From: Thaumasiovibrio subtropicus
GTDB taxonomy: Bacteria; Pseudomonadota; Gammaproteobacteria; Enterobacterales; Vibrionaceae
NCBI RefSeq assembly: GCF_019703835.1
Contig: NZ_AP023054.1
Coordinates: 682,001 to 746,000 of the forward strand
Length of the DNA stretch: 64,000 bases
Direction of reading: 5' to 3'
Below, piece by piece: positions 1-9,042 of this stretch. The notes beneath the pieces are model-generated. The model ran no database searches. It saw only the letters and a list, made by a program, of their open reading frames with translations, and was not told where the DNA came from. Positions within the stretch are counted from its first letter, which is position 1, and each line of letters starts with the position of its first letter. Position numbers and translations under genes: made by a program.

Positions 1-104
1 GCATTACTGTTAAGCGTCGTGGTGCAGTTCGTCGTGCCAAGCTGTACTACCTACGTGAGCGTTCTGGTAAATCAGCACGTATCCGTGAGAAGCTGGCTAA
101 GTAA
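1..104 (+). CDS. rplS: 50S ribosomal protein L19, 3' end only
   Basis: The last 33 codons and stop of ribosomal protein L19 are read from base 3. The translation contains [20 protein letters not shown], the conserved basic C-terminal part of L19, a protein at the 30S-50S interface. The gene begins outside the window. In relatives it is the last gene of rpsP-rimM-trmD-rplS, and the strong terminator just downstream fits an operon end here. Confidence 0.95.
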   Translation, partial: ITVKRRGAVRRAKLYYLRERSGKSARIREKLAK

Positions 105-132
105 TCGTTCGCGATTAATTAGTGAGATAGAG

Positions 133-159
133 ACCCGCCTCAATGAGGCGGGTTTTTTT
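133..159 (+). terminator. Rho-independent terminator of the rplS operon
   Basis: A perfect 9-bp GC-rich stem (acccgcctc / gaggcgggt) with a 3-nt loop is followed by a run of T, 28 bases after the rplS stop. Confidence 0.93.
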
Positions 160-589
160 ATATCTTGGCTTTACATGTACAGCTTGGGTAGCTTTTGGTC
201 TGCAGGTGCTCAAAAGGTTCTATCGCGATATTCTCATTTTTAATAATTAAAACAGTAGCTTACTTATTTAACCTTTAGGTATGTACAGCATTGTTAGCTT
301 TTGGACTTCAGTAGGTAAAAACTCGAAAAGCTGCACCTTATAAAAATCACTTAAAAATCAATAGTTTAATCTATGTACTGGTGATGTTCGTGACAGCGTG
401 CAGCTTTTAGGTGCTCTAGATGCTAAAAGGTGCTTTTATCGGGGTGGTTTAATATAGATAGCGACTGAGAATTTTTACAATCTATAGCTTTAAAGTGGGC
501 TATTTGGCTGAAGAGTGTGGGGTAGGAGATTAGGCTATACGCTGTTGACTACCAAGAGTGGGTTTAGAAATAGCAAGTAGAGTCGCTAA
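160..589. other. Intergenic stretch without a recognisable gene
   Basis: This is AT-rich sequence between rplS and the leftward lipoprotein gene. No reading frame here looks like a gene. It holds an 11-bp perfect inverted repeat (AAAAGCTGCAC at 326-336, GTGCAGCTTTT at 398-408), and similar AGGTGCT / AAAAGGT words recur near 203-220 and 409-435. It looks like a decayed repeat rather than a functional unit, but this is a weak reading. Confidence 0.5.
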
Positions 590-616
590 AATAAGAGCAG
601 CCAAAGGCTGCTCTTT
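590..616 (-). terminator. Terminator of the lipoprotein gene
   Basis: A 9-bp stem (agagcagcc at 594-602, ggctgctct at 606-614) with a 3-base loop. Read leftward it runs into TATTTTAG. It lies 23 bases past the stop of the lipoprotein gene. Confidence 0.8.
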
Positions 617-638
617 ACTAGTCATTTTCCCACGGGAG

Positions 639-1976
639 TTAGTGAGGAAGGTTACCAGTCCAGATGTAGTGACGATCTGTTGTTTGTAGTGCTTCAACGC
701 TATCAACAACATTATCTGAAACAGTCTCTAAGTTTAGATCGAGCTCACCATCGAAGAACGCAGCGTACTTACCGTTTTGCTCAAAGTTAGCAATGAAAAG
801 AGATTTGCCGATGTATTGATCTGCAATTTCTGGAGTTGGGCGCACAACAGGCGTTGCAATAGTGCTGTTGTAACCAGAACCCAATACAACGTGTGATAAT
901 GTGACTTCTTCACCACTTGCATAGGTTACAAATAGTTCTACTAGATCAGCATTGAAATCATTAAGTTCGAACTCAAAAACTTGCGGTGAGTTATTTCTTA
1001 CGTAAAAGGTGTCGATTGAACGATTCGGTACAGTCACATTGCGCTCGTTAGAGAACAATGTCGAACCAAAACTAAACACATTCATGTTGTGATCTTGGTG
1101 TTCAGAGCTCGCAACATCAAATTGACCCATTCCGCCTTCAATTTGAGGGAAAGGAATAAGGGTTTGTAGTGGTGATTGAGTATCTTCAATCGCAGTATTG
1201 GCATTACTGAAGTAAGTGTAGCCATCTACGCGGTAAGAAGCAGAATCCCAATTTGCGAGTGCTTCTGAATTCAAAGTAACACCATCGACATCTTGAAGGC
1301 GATCAGCGTCAAACTTGAAGAACTCTTTGTCACGTAACTCGTCAATAGAAACGAATGCAGCTTGGCGCGGTTCATCATAGCGGTCAGTTGAGACTGTGGT
1401 GTAAACCATAACGCCAGGTAGGTCATTAGTTAGCTCTAGTCGACCCGCTTCGTCTAGTTCCGGGATGGTGTGTAGCCCTGGTAGGTTAGGTAGAGCAAAC
1501 GCGATGTCAATGTAACGAAGCTGCTCGATTTCAGGCTCGTCAATCATTTCAACACAATGTTCGAGAGAAGTGCCTTTGTAATCATCGATGTATAGAGCGG
1601 CATTAGCAGTCACGATCTCTTTTTGGAAAGAGTAAATCGTTTCATTTGCTGCTAACTTGTAGTGAGCTTGGGATGGATTAAGAGTGACATAGTGATGTGC
1701 AGGCACATCTTTGAATGAAATCTCACCATTCGAGTCTGTAGTCAACGTCTTCGCGTAATCACCGTTTTCATCGTGAACGAGTACTTCAAAATCGGAAATG
1801 GCACACTCGAAGTTGCGCTTGTTATGACCATTTACATCTTCAGTTGTTGAAGTCATAACGGTTTTTACCGTCAGAGTATTGTTTACCACTGGTGCCGGAG
1901 ACTCGCTAGTAGACGAGCTATTACAACCCGCCAGTAATGCAGCACCGACAAATAGGGTTAGAGTTTTGATTTTCAT
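639..1976 (-). CDS. Putative lipoprotein of unknown function
   Basis: The 445-residue product begins with a lipoprotein signal (MKIKTLTLFVGAALLAGC). The lipobox LAGC puts the acylated cysteine at residue 18, followed by a Ser-rich linker. Residues 40-105 resemble an Ig-like or carboxypeptidase-regulatory-type sandwich (DENGDYAKTLTTDSNGEISF, 'VPAHHYVTL'), judged only by eye. The rest is acidic and unassigned, without internal membrane segments. The start has a good ribosome site (AGTGAGG). It is monocistronic with its own terminator. I do not recognise the family. In E. coli the space between aroF and rplS holds the yfiLRNB genes; this protein is not one of those. Confidence 0.75.
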   Translation of the reverse strand: MKIKTLTLFVGAALLAGCNSSSTSESPAPVVNNTLTVKTVMTSTTEDVNGHNKRNFECAISDFEVLVHDENGDYAKTLTTDSNGEISFKDVPAHHYVTLNPSQAHYKLAANETIYSFQKEIVTANAALYIDDYKGTSLEHCVEMIDEPEIEQLRYIDIAFALPNLPGLHTIPELDEAGRLELTNDLPGVMVYTTVSTDRYDEPRQAAFVSIDELRDKEFFKFDADRLQDVDGVTLNSEALANWDSASYRVDGYTYFSNANTAIEDTQSPLQTLIPFPQIEGGMGQFDVASSEHQDHNMNVFSFGSTLFSNERNVTVPNRSIDTFYVRNNSPQVFEFELNDFNADLVELFVTYASGEEVTLSHVVLGSGYNSTIATPVVRPTPEIADQYIGKSLFIANFEQNGKYAAFFDGELDLNLETVSDNVVDSVEALQTTDRHYIWTGNLPH

Positions 1977-2425
1977 TGTAGCCTCACTGATTAGTTTTAC
2001 AGGCTATTTATATCAAACCCAAAGAGGTATTAATTCGTACTGCTTTAAGTCGATGTAACAAAATATTTTATATGAAAAACAATGACTAATGTTTGGCGGG
2101 GTTTTATCAAGGCTAATCTAAGATATTTTTTTGAACTGCCTCTAAGCTTGGATTTTAAGCGAGCTGAAGATGAAGCTGTAATGTTAATGGTTTGATTTTA
2201 AAAATGTTTTAATGGATTTAGGTGAGTGCTGTATTTATATATAAAATGGGTTGCTTATTCTGTTGTGTTACATTTTGAAATACACTTTCTGTCGAGAGGC
2301 AGTATTTACGCTATTACATTGAAATTTGTCGGTTGTGTAAAAGTATATTTTTGAAATCTCATTTAAATTAACGAATTTCAAAGATTGATTTTATTAACGA
2401 CTTAAATGAATATCGGTATGTAATG
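1977..2425. other. AT-rich upstream region of the lipoprotein gene
   Basis: About 450 bases between two leftward genes. It must hold the lipoprotein promoter, but no clear -35/-10 pair or operator stands out. Stop codons are frequent in all frames and no small gene is convincing. Confidence 0.5.
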
Positions 2426-2454
2426 AATAAAGCCACTCAATGAGTGGCTTTATT
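2426..2454 (-). terminator. Terminator downstream of the CstA-type gene
   Basis: A 14-bp perfect inverted repeat (aataaagccactca / tgagtggctttatt) with a single central base and A/T-rich flanks. It lies 22 bases beyond the stop of the leftward transporter gene. Its symmetry could also stop transcription coming from the left. Confidence 0.8.
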
Positions 2455-2476
2455 GTTATATAACTTGTGATAGGAA

Positions 2477-3949
2477 TTAAGCGGTTTTGGCTTGCTCTAC
2501 TTCTTCTTCCTCTGGCTCACCAATACCTTTGAACTTCGTAATAAGCAATGTAATGACGGTGCCTGCCACAACAACGCCTGCTGCTGTAGAGATCGTCATC
2601 GGTAGACCGAAGCCTAGTTGGCCGTTGTTAAGAATGAACGTTGTAACAACCGTCGTCATAAACATGGCTGGTACCGAGGTAATCCAGTGTAGCTTGTTGT
2701 GACGGAGTAAGTATGCTGACGCAGTCCAAAGCATCATTACCGCAGTCAGCTGGTTAGCGAAACCGAAGTAGCGCCAGATGACGTTGAAGTCTACTTGCGT
2801 CAGGATGCCGCCGATGACAAATAGCGGTGCGGCAATAATCAGGCGGTTCTTAATTTGCTTCTGACCCATGTTGAAGTATTCAGCAAGAATGAGACGGCTT
2901 GAACGGAAAGCGGTATCGCCAGACGTGATAGGGAGGATAACAACCCCAAGGAAGGCAATGATACCACCAAACACACCCAGTAGACCGAATGATGCAGAGT
3001 AAACAACGTTACCTGGGCCACCCGCTGCCACGGCTTCAGAAAGCGAACCAAGGTCACCAAAGAAAGTGAGTGCGATGGTACACCAGATTAGTGCGATAAC
3101 CCCTTCACCGATCATTGCTCCGTAGAAGACAAAACGGCCATTCTTTTCGTTTTCCATGCAACGTGCCATTAAGGGTGATTGCGTTGCGTGGAAACCTGAG
3201 ATTGCGCCACAAGCGATGGTAATGAATAGCGCAGGCCAAAGTGGCATGTCGTTCGGGTTGAGGTTACTCATGAAATCGCCAGCAGTGAAGCCATTGAGTA
3301 GCGTGTAGTCACTAGAGAAAACGATAGCACCTAGCAGACCAACCGACATGAAGATAAGCAATGCACCGAAGAATGGGTAGAAGCGGCCAATGATTTTATC
3401 GACAGGAACGATAGTAGCGATGATGTAGTAAGCAAAGATGATGGCGACCATGGTACCCATAGAGACCGTCATTGAGCTCTGCTCATTCACGAGGTTAGTA
3501 ATCATGCCTGCTGGTGCAGAAACGAAAACAACACCGACAAGGATCAACAACACGAGCGCAAAGATGTTCATAAAGTGTTTAGCGCCGTTGCCCAAGTAGC
3601 GTCCGGTCAAAGTTGGTACAGAAGCACCACCGTTGCGAACGGATAGCATGCCTGAGAAGTAGTCGTGTGTCGCACCAGCGAAGATACAACCAAACACGAT
3701 CCAAAGGAGTGCAGAAGGCCCGTATAGTGCGCCGAGAATGGGACCGAAAATGGGGCCTACGCCAGCGATGTTCAATAATTGAACCAGATACACTTTTTTG
3801 TTCGACATTGGCACGTAGTCAACGCCGTCAGTTTTAGTGTGAGCGGGAGTTTTACGGTTTTCGTTGATGCCAAATACGCGTTCAACAAAGCTGCCGTAGA
3901 TAAAATATCCACCGATTAGAGCGGCAACACAAAGCAGGAACCAAGTCAT
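2477..3949 (-). CDS. CstA-family transporter (carbon starvation protein A, short form)
   Basis: This 490-residue inner-membrane protein has about a dozen hydrophobic segments. It carries CstA-family signatures: LNIAGVGPIFGPILGALYGP near residue 60 and FAGATHDYFSGMLSVRNGGAS near 90. It is the short form, compared with roughly 700 residues for E. coli CstA and BtsT. Characterised members take up pyruvate or peptides; the substrate here is inferred, not shown. The two genes upstream on the same strand encode a LytS/LytT-type kinase and regulator, the class (BtsS/BtsR) that controls the pyruvate transporter BtsT in E. coli, so they probably control this gene. Its last residues (GEPEEEEVEQAKTA) are acidic and cytoplasmic. 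Start context GGATAACCGCG-ATG. Confidence 0.88.
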   Translation of the reverse strand: MTWFLLCVAALIGGYFIYGSFVERVFGINENRKTPAHTKTDGVDYVPMSNKKVYLVQLLNIAGVGPIFGPILGALYGPSALLWIVFGCIFAGATHDYFSGMLSVRNGGASVPTLTGRYLGNGAKHFMNIFALVLLILVGVVFVSAPAGMITNLVNEQSSMTVSMGTMVAIIFAYYIIATIVPVDKIIGRFYPFFGALLIFMSVGLLGAIVFSSDYTLLNGFTAGDFMSNLNPNDMPLWPALFITIACGAISGFHATQSPLMARCMENEKNGRFVFYGAMIGEGVIALIWCTIALTFFGDLGSLSEAVAAGGPGNVVYSASFGLLGVFGGIIAFLGVVILPITSGDTAFRSSRLILAEYFNMGQKQIKNRLIIAAPLFVIGGILTQVDFNVIWRYFGFANQLTAVMMLWTASAYLLRHNKLHWITSVPAMFMTTVVTTFILNNGQLGFGLPMTISTAAGVVVAGTVITLLITKFKGIGEPEEEEVEQAKTA

Positions 3950-4031
3950 CGCGGTTATCCTTCTGCAAGTTGAGGGTTAAATTGAGTACTTTTGCCATGA
4001 TACTTCGTTATTTTCGAAATGCGCGTTCGGA

Positions 4032-4063
4032 ATAGCCGAGTGGAGGTATAGCCGTGCGAGTGG
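4032..4063 (-). promoter_or_regulatory. Candidate direct-repeat operator upstream of the CstA-type gene
   Basis: ATAGCCG occurs at 4032-4038 and 4048-4054, and GAGTGG at 4038-4043 and 4058-4063. These are overlapping direct repeats 16 and 20 bases apart, in the space between the LytTR regulator gene and the transporter start. LytTR regulators usually bind paired direct repeats, so this is the natural place for such a site. The assignment is inference. Confidence 0.25.
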
Positions 4064-4129
4064 TCGATATAGGGATTAAGTGGTTCAGCGGCAGTTCAGC
4101 GTGTGACTTGGCTCAAAAATTGGATGAAG

Positions 4130-4154
4130 CCGCGTCAGATAAGGGCTGACGCGG
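4130..4154 (-). terminator. Hairpin after the LytTR regulator gene
   Basis: A 9-bp perfect stem (ccgcgtcag / ctgacgcgg) with a 7-base loop lies 20 bases after the regulator stop. The U-tract on the leftward transcript is weak (CTTCATCC), so it may attenuate rather than fully terminate. Confidence 0.45.
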
Positions 4155-4174
4155 AATACCCCGGAGAGGAAATA

Positions 4175-4888
4175 TCAATAGTGCAGGCCTAAGAGGTCTT
4201 TTAGCGGTTTTAAGTAGCGACGACTGATCGGAATTTGATGGTTGGATGGGGTAATCACCTCCGCTAATCCATTCTCCAATAGACGAACTTCACGGATTTG
4301 CTTCGGGTTAACCAGATATTGACGATGGCATCGAAAAAGAGGTGTTTTGTCTTCGAGGGTTTTCAGTGTCAGCTGTGTTGTCGCTTGCTGTTCAGCCGTG
4401 TACACCGTGACGCCACTTAGGCTGCTACTGACAAACTCAATCTCATGTGTCGGCACAATGAGAATACGATTGTGCCCAGAGCACGGTATCTGCTCTAACG
4501 TCTCTTGTGTCAATGGCGTGACATCTTGTGCGGTAGAACGTTTGAGTTTTTCGAGTGTTTTGCGTAACCGATGCTCTTCTAGGGGTTTGAGTAAGTAGTC
4601 GAACGCATTCTCTTCGAAAGCTTGAATCGCGTACTCATCATAGGCGGTGACAAAGACAATTTTTGGCATGGTGTCTTGGTCCATCATACTCAAAAGCTCT
4701 ATCCCGGTGATCTGAGGCATTTGGATATCGAGAAAGACAACATCGGGTTTATCTTGATGGATCTTCTTTAATGCTTCTATCGCATTACTACATTGACCAA
4801 TGATCTCAATGTCACCCGCTTCTTCAAGCAGCTCAATTAACTCTTCTCGCGCGAACAGCTCATCATCGACGACAAGGGCAGTAATCAT
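4175..4888 (-). CDS. LytTR-family response regulator (BtsR/YehT-like)
   Basis: This is a 237-residue cytoplasmic response regulator. Residues 1-120 form a receiver with acidic pair D8-D9, phosphoacceptor D54 in VVFLDIQMP, T81 and K101 in LLKPLEEH. Residues about 135-237 form a LytTR DNA-binding domain (FRCHRQYLVNPKQI, ending in ISRRYLKPLKDLL). The length matches BtsR/YehT. Its start overlaps the stop of the upstream kinase gene by 4 bases (ATGA), so the two are translationally coupled. The likely target is the CstA-type gene just downstream. Confidence 0.9.
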   Translation of the reverse strand: MITALVVDDELFAREELIELLEEAGDIEIIGQCSNAIEALKKIHQDKPDVVFLDIQMPQITGIELLSMMDQDTMPKIVFVTAYDEYAIQAFEENAFDYLLKPLEEHRLRKTLEKLKRSTAQDVTPLTQETLEQIPCSGHNRILIVPTHEIEFVSSSLSGVTVYTAEQQATTQLTLKTLEDKTPLFRCHRQYLVNPKQIREVRLLENGLAEVITPSNHQIPISRRYLKPLKDLLGLHY

Positions 4889-6582
4889 ATATCGGTTCTC
4901 ACTGAGTGCGGCAGCAAAATAGAAGCACGAGTCCAGCTTTCAGGCTGGCTGCTCAATGTCAGACCATATTGCTCACCAAAAAGGTTTTTAATCCGTTTAT
5001 CGACGATCCTTGTCCCTAAACCGCCTTTACTGGGCGTTTCAGGGTTGTAATTACCTGCATTATCTTCAACTTGCAGCAATACGCCTTCCGCGGTGATTTG
5101 CGCACTCACCGTCACTTGACCACTGTCGAGCAGATGAGAGGTGCCATGTTTGATGGCATTTTCTACCAAGGGTTGCAGTGTGAAGGTCGGTACTGTGATG
5201 TTGAGTAAACTCGGCTCTATCTGCACATCTAACGAGAGACGGTCAGAGAAGCGGGCGAGCTCAATCTTCATGTAAGACTGTATGTGCTCTAGCTCCTCTT
5301 TTAGCGTAATGGTGTCGCTGTTTTGTTTCAGGTTGCGACGGAAAAATTGTGATAAATGTTGGATCAAATCTCGTGCTCGGTCTGGGTCTCGACGCACAAC
5401 GGCACTGATTGTATTCAAAGCGTTGAATAAAAAATGTGGATTAACTTGAGCCTGCAATAGCTTGAGTTCTGCTTTGGTGAGCAGGGACTTTTGTTGTAAA
5501 AAGCGGCTAGTGAGAATCTGATTGGAGAGCAGTTTTGCGATGCCTTCCCCTAGCGTCAGATTAATGGTCGAAAAGAGTTTTCGCTTAGGCTCATAGAGCT
5601 TAATGGTACCGATGACGTCATCGTCCCCCCCTTTTAATGGAATGACGAGTGACGATCCGAGTTTACAGTTGGGATCGATGGAGCATTGGTAAGGCTCTTC
5701 ATAGCCATCGGCATAGATGAGTTCTTTGCCAAGAATAGCGCGTTGTGTGCAGTGAGATGAAATCATCGTTCCCGGTAAGTGATGGTCGTCACCGATGCCA
5801 ATAAACGCGAGGATCTTTTCTCTATCGGTGATCGAAACAGCACCAACCCCTGTCTCTTCATAAATGATCCGCGCGATGCGTTCGGCACTTTTGGGATTGA
5901 AGCCATCGCTGAAAACTCCGACGCTGCGCTGGGCAATTTTTAGCGCACGGCTAGTGAAAGCGGCGGAGTATTTTTCGTAGATCGCCTTTCGGTCTTGAAT
6001 GATGCTCATAAATAGCGCGGCACCGACCGAGTTAGCAATGATCATGGGTAATGCGATAGCACTAACCAGTTCGTAAGCTTGGTCAAAAGGTTTGGCTACT
6101 AACAAGATAATCGCCATTTGGCAAATTTCTGCGGCGAGTGTTATCGCAAACACGATCCCAGGTTTGAAGATATCTTCTACTCGGCCGCGACGAACAAGAT
6201 AGATATGGAGTAGGCCTCCCATGAGGCCTTCCACCGTCGTTGAAATCGCGCAGGCGACATCAGTGAAACCTCCCATGCTGTAGCGGTGCATTCCGCCCGT
6301 AAAGCCGACCGCAAAACCTACCACTGGCCCGCCTAATAGGCCGCCCATGACGGCCCCTATTGCCCGGGTATTGGCAATGGCATCTTGAATTTGCAAGCCA
6401 AAGTAAGTGCCAAGCACGCAGAACAATGAAAACAAGACATAACAGGTCAGTCGCTGTGAGCCGCTGCCAGACACACTCATTAAGGGCATAAAGAGTGGGG
6501 TTTTACTGAGGAGGTAGGCGATAACCAGATACACACTCAGTTGTTGCAATAGTGAAAATATCAGATCCATCTCAGTACTCAT
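4885..6582 (-). CDS. LytS-type sensor histidine kinase (BtsS/YehU-like)
   Basis: This is a 565-residue inner-membrane kinase. Residues 1-195 are a 5TM-LYT sensor region with several Gly-rich helices (GAVMGGLLGGPVVGFAVGF). Residues 215-355 resemble a GAF domain. The histidine kinase core has the phospho-acceptor H383 in NPHFLFNALN, followed by an ATPase domain with N-box LQPLVENAIKHG and G-box GGLGTRIV. This layout is that of BtsS, a high-affinity pyruvate sensor in E. coli. Pyruvate sensing here is inferred from architecture and from the adjacent transporter. It is the first gene of the kinase-regulator pair. Confidence 0.9.
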   Translation of the reverse strand: MSTEMDLIFSLLQQLSVYLVIAYLLSKTPLFMPLMSVSGSGSQRLTCYVLFSLFCVLGTYFGLQIQDAIANTRAIGAVMGGLLGGPVVGFAVGFTGGMHRYSMGGFTDVACAISTTVEGLMGGLLHIYLVRRGRVEDIFKPGIVFAITLAAEICQMAIILLVAKPFDQAYELVSAIALPMIIANSVGAALFMSIIQDRKAIYEKYSAAFTSRALKIAQRSVGVFSDGFNPKSAERIARIIYEETGVGAVSITDREKILAFIGIGDDHHLPGTMISSHCTQRAILGKELIYADGYEEPYQCSIDPNCKLGSSLVIPLKGGDDDVIGTIKLYEPKRKLFSTINLTLGEGIAKLLSNQILTSRFLQQKSLLTKAELKLLQAQVNPHFLFNALNTISAVVRRDPDRARDLIQHLSQFFRRNLKQNSDTITLKEELEHIQSYMKIELARFSDRLSLDVQIEPSLLNITVPTFTLQPLVENAIKHGTSHLLDSGQVTVSAQITAEGVLLQVEDNAGNYNPETPSKGGLGTRIVDKRIKNLFGEQYGLTLSSQPESWTRASILLPHSVRTDI

Positions 6583-6642
6583 GTTCGTGATGTAATGGCT
6601 GCATCATACGCCGCTAGCGAAAGGGAGTAAAAAACAACGCTG

Positions 6643-6680
6643 TGTAAATTTTTATTTACGTATGGATTTTTTTATTTACA
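6643..6680 (+). promoter_or_regulatory. Tandem TyrR boxes in the aroF promoter
   Basis: TGTAAA-N6-TTTACG at 6643-6660 matches the TyrR box (TGTAAA-N6-TTTACA) at 11 of 12 positions. A weaker box, TGGATT-N6-TTTACA, follows at 6663-6680, exactly 20 bases (two helical turns) later. A strong and weak box in phase is the usual arrangement for tyrosine-dependent TyrR repression. A possible promoter (TTGCGA at 6686, TATGGT at 6710, spacer 18) lies just downstream. Confidence 0.8.
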
Positions 6681-6763
6681 GGCTATTGCGATGGGTAGGA
6701 AAGTCTTGATATGGTGTGCTCAAGATCACGCCAGCGCGTGGAAAAGATTCGCAAGGAAGACTG

Positions 6764-7837
6764 ATGCAGAGAGATCAACTCAACAACGTACACATTAGCG
6801 ATGAGCAAGTACTTATTACACCTCAGCAACTTAAAGACAAATTGCCTTTGAGTGAAAAAGGGAATGCCTTTATATGCCAGTCTCGCAAAGAGATTGCCGA
6901 TATTATCCACAAACGTGACCATCGGTTATTGATTGTGTGTGGCCCGTGCTCCATTCATGATATTGATGCAGCGAAAGCCTACGCGCAGAAACTCAAAGCA
7001 CTGTCTGATCAACTCAGCGATCAACTTTATATTGTGATGCGGGTTTACTTTGAGAAACCACGCACAACTGTGGGGTGGAAAGGTTTGATCAACGACCCGC
7101 ACCTTGATGGCAGCTTTGAGATTGAAGAAGGCCTGCATCAAGCACGTCAATTGTTGATTGATTTGACCGAAATGGAAATTCCATTGGCAACAGAAGCCTT
7201 GGATCCGATAAGTCCTCAATACTTGGGGGATCTGTTCAGTTGGGCTGCGATTGGCGCGCGAACAACGGAGTCACAAACTCACCGTGAAATGGCGAGCGGC
7301 CTCTCTATGCCTGTGGGTTTCAAAAATGGTACCGATGGTAGTTTAGGTACTGCAATTAATGCGATGCAGGCGGCGGCAAATGGTCACCGCTTTATGGGCA
7401 TTAACCGTCAAGGGCAAGTCGCCTTGCTCAGTACACAAGGAAACCCAGATGGTCATGTGATTCTGCGCGGCGGGAAGCAGACCAATTATGATTCAGTCTC
7501 TGTTTCTGAATGTGAGACTGAAATGCAGGCGTCAGGCTTAGATCCTGCGTTGATGATTGACTGTAGTCATGCAAATTCACGCAAGGACTACCGCCGTCAG
7601 CCGTTAGTGGCTGAGGATGTACTTCACCAAATTCGTGAAGGCAATCGTTCAATCATAGGTGTGATGTTAGAGAGTCATCTCAATGAGGGAAATCAGCCGT
7701 CGAATATTCCTCGCGATGAGATGCAATATGGTGTATCAATCACAGATGCCTGTATTAATTGGCAAAGTACGGAAGCATTACTGCGTCATACCCACCAAGA
7801 GTTGACGCCGTTTTTAGAAGAAAGAATAAAAGCATAA
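6764..7837 (+). CDS. aroF: DAHP synthase, tyrosine-sensitive type
   Basis: This enzyme condenses phosphoenolpyruvate and erythrose 4-phosphate to DAHP, the first step of aromatic biosynthesis. The 357-residue product matches E. coli AroF (356) from its first residues (MQRDQLNNVHISDEQVL) and has the CGPCSIHD active-site segment, the PRTTVGWKGLINDP motif and GFKNGTDG. I chose ATG 6764, preceded by AAGGAAGA. An in-frame ATG at 6716 would add 16 residues unlike the family. tyrA follows after 15 bases, so aroF-tyrA is one operon under the TyrR boxes, as in E. coli. Confidence 0.95.
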   Translation: MQRDQLNNVHISDEQVLITPQQLKDKLPLSEKGNAFICQSRKEIADIIHKRDHRLLIVCGPCSIHDIDAAKAYAQKLKALSDQLSDQLYIVMRVYFEKPRTTVGWKGLINDPHLDGSFEIEEGLHQARQLLIDLTEMEIPLATEALDPISPQYLGDLFSWAAIGARTTESQTHREMASGLSMPVGFKNGTDGSLGTAINAMQAAANGHRFMGINRQGQVALLSTQGNPDGHVILRGGKQTNYDSVSVSECETEMQASGLDPALMIDCSHANSRKDYRRQPLVAEDVLHQIREGNRSIIGVMLESHLNEGNQPSNIPRDEMQYGVSITDACINWQSTEALLRHTHQELTPFLEERIKA

Positions 7838-7852
7838 AGGATTGAGCATTTC

Positions 7853-8980
7853 ATGGTTGCAGAGTTATCACAGCTACGGGACAAGATCGACGCAGTTGAC
7901 AAACAGATGGTGGCGTTGCTAGCGGAGCGTTTAGCGCTGGTGGCAGAAGTGGGGGAAGTGAAGAGTGAACATGGTTTGCCTATCTACGCCCCCGATCGCG
8001 AAGCTGCGATGTTAGCGTCACGGCGTGAAGAAGCCTCTTTACAAGGGGTGCCACCCGATTTGATTGAAGATATTCTGCGCCGCACCATGCGTGAGTCTTA
8101 CGCTAGCGAAAATGACTCTGGCTTTAAATGCCTGAATCCTGAATTGCGCCCGATCGTTATCGTGGGTGGCCATGGTCAACTTGGGCGGTTGTTTCGACGA
8201 CTGTTTGAGCTCTCTGGCTACCAAGTCAGAGTGCTAGGCAGCAAGGACTGGGATAAAGCTGAAGAAATGGTCGCAGATGCGGGCATGGTGGTGGTTACAG
8301 TGCCGATCCATCTCACTGACAGTGTGATTCGAAAACTACCGTCACTGCCTGACGATTGTATTCTTGCTGATCTTACCTCTATCAAAAGTGAGCCATTGCA
8401 AGCCATGCTTGAAGTACACAATGGTCCTGTGGTTGGTTTGCACCCGATGTTTGGTCCGGATATCCCAAGTTTAGCGAAGCAGGTCGTTATTTACTGTGAT
8501 GGCCGAATGCCAGAAACATACCAATGGTTGTTAGAGCAGATCCAGATTTGGGGAGCAACCATTGAGCGGATCAGTGCGATCGAGCACGATCAAGGTATGA
8601 CCTTGATTCAAGCACTACGTCACTTCACCTCTTTTGTTTATGGTGTGCACCTAGCAGAAGAAGATCCGCGTCTTGAGCAACTGTTGGCAATGAGTTCACC
8701 TATCTATCGCTTAGAGTTGGCGATGGTTGGGCGCTTGTTTGCACAAGACGGCACGTTGTACGGCGACATCATTATGTCTTCCCCGCAAAATCTAGCGATG
8801 ATCAAACGTTTCCATCAACGTTTTGGTGAAGCGATTAAGCTGTTGGAGTCACAAGACAAGTCAGGCTTCAAGCAAGCGTTTGATCAAGTTGAGTTGTGGT
8901 TTGGAGATTTTGCTGGTCGCTTCTTAAAAGAGAGTCAGGGATTACTGAAGCAAGCGAATGATGCCACTCATCGTGGATAA
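7853..8980 (+). CDS. tyrA: Bifunctional chorismate mutase / prephenate dehydrogenase
   Basis: This enzyme converts chorismate to prephenate and then oxidatively decarboxylates it to 4-hydroxyphenylpyruvate, for tyrosine. Residues 1-90 are an AroQ-type chorismate mutase ([20 protein letters not shown]). Residues 100-375 are an NAD-binding prephenate dehydrogenase ([38 protein letters not shown]). At 375 residues it is close to the E. coli enzyme (373). It is the second gene of the aroF operon and ends at a strong terminator. Confidence 0.97.
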   Translation: MVAELSQLRDKIDAVDKQMVALLAERLALVAEVGEVKSEHGLPIYAPDREAAMLASRREEASLQGVPPDLIEDILRRTMRESYASENDSGFKCLNPELRPIVIVGGHGQLGRLFRRLFELSGYQVRVLGSKDWDKAEEMVADAGMVVVTVPIHLTDSVIRKLPSLPDDCILADLTSIKSEPLQAMLEVHNGPVVGLHPMFGPDIPSLAKQVVIYCDGRMPETYQWLLEQIQIWGATIERISAIEHDQGMTLIQALRHFTSFVYGVHLAEEDPRLEQLLAMSSPIYRLELAMVGRLFAQDGTLYGDIIMSSPQNLAMIKRFHQRFGEAIKLLESQDKSGFKQAFDQVELWFGDFAGRFLKESQGLLKQANDATHRG

Positions 8981-8992
8981 TGGGTTGTGATT

Positions 8993-9026
8993 AAAAGCGG
9001 GCCTCATAGCGAGGCCCGCTTTTTTA
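8993..9026. terminator. Bidirectional terminator between tyrA and pheA
   Basis: A 13-bp perfect stem (aaaagcgggcctc / gaggcccgctttt) with a 5-base loop and T/A runs on both sides serves the convergent tyrA and pheA transcripts. Confidence 0.93.
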
Positions 9027-9042
9027 TAGTTCGTTGACTCTG

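Noticed and set aside
530..712. 60-residue leftward frame at the end of the lipoprotein gene
   Set aside because: It overlaps the lipoprotein in another frame and runs through its terminator.
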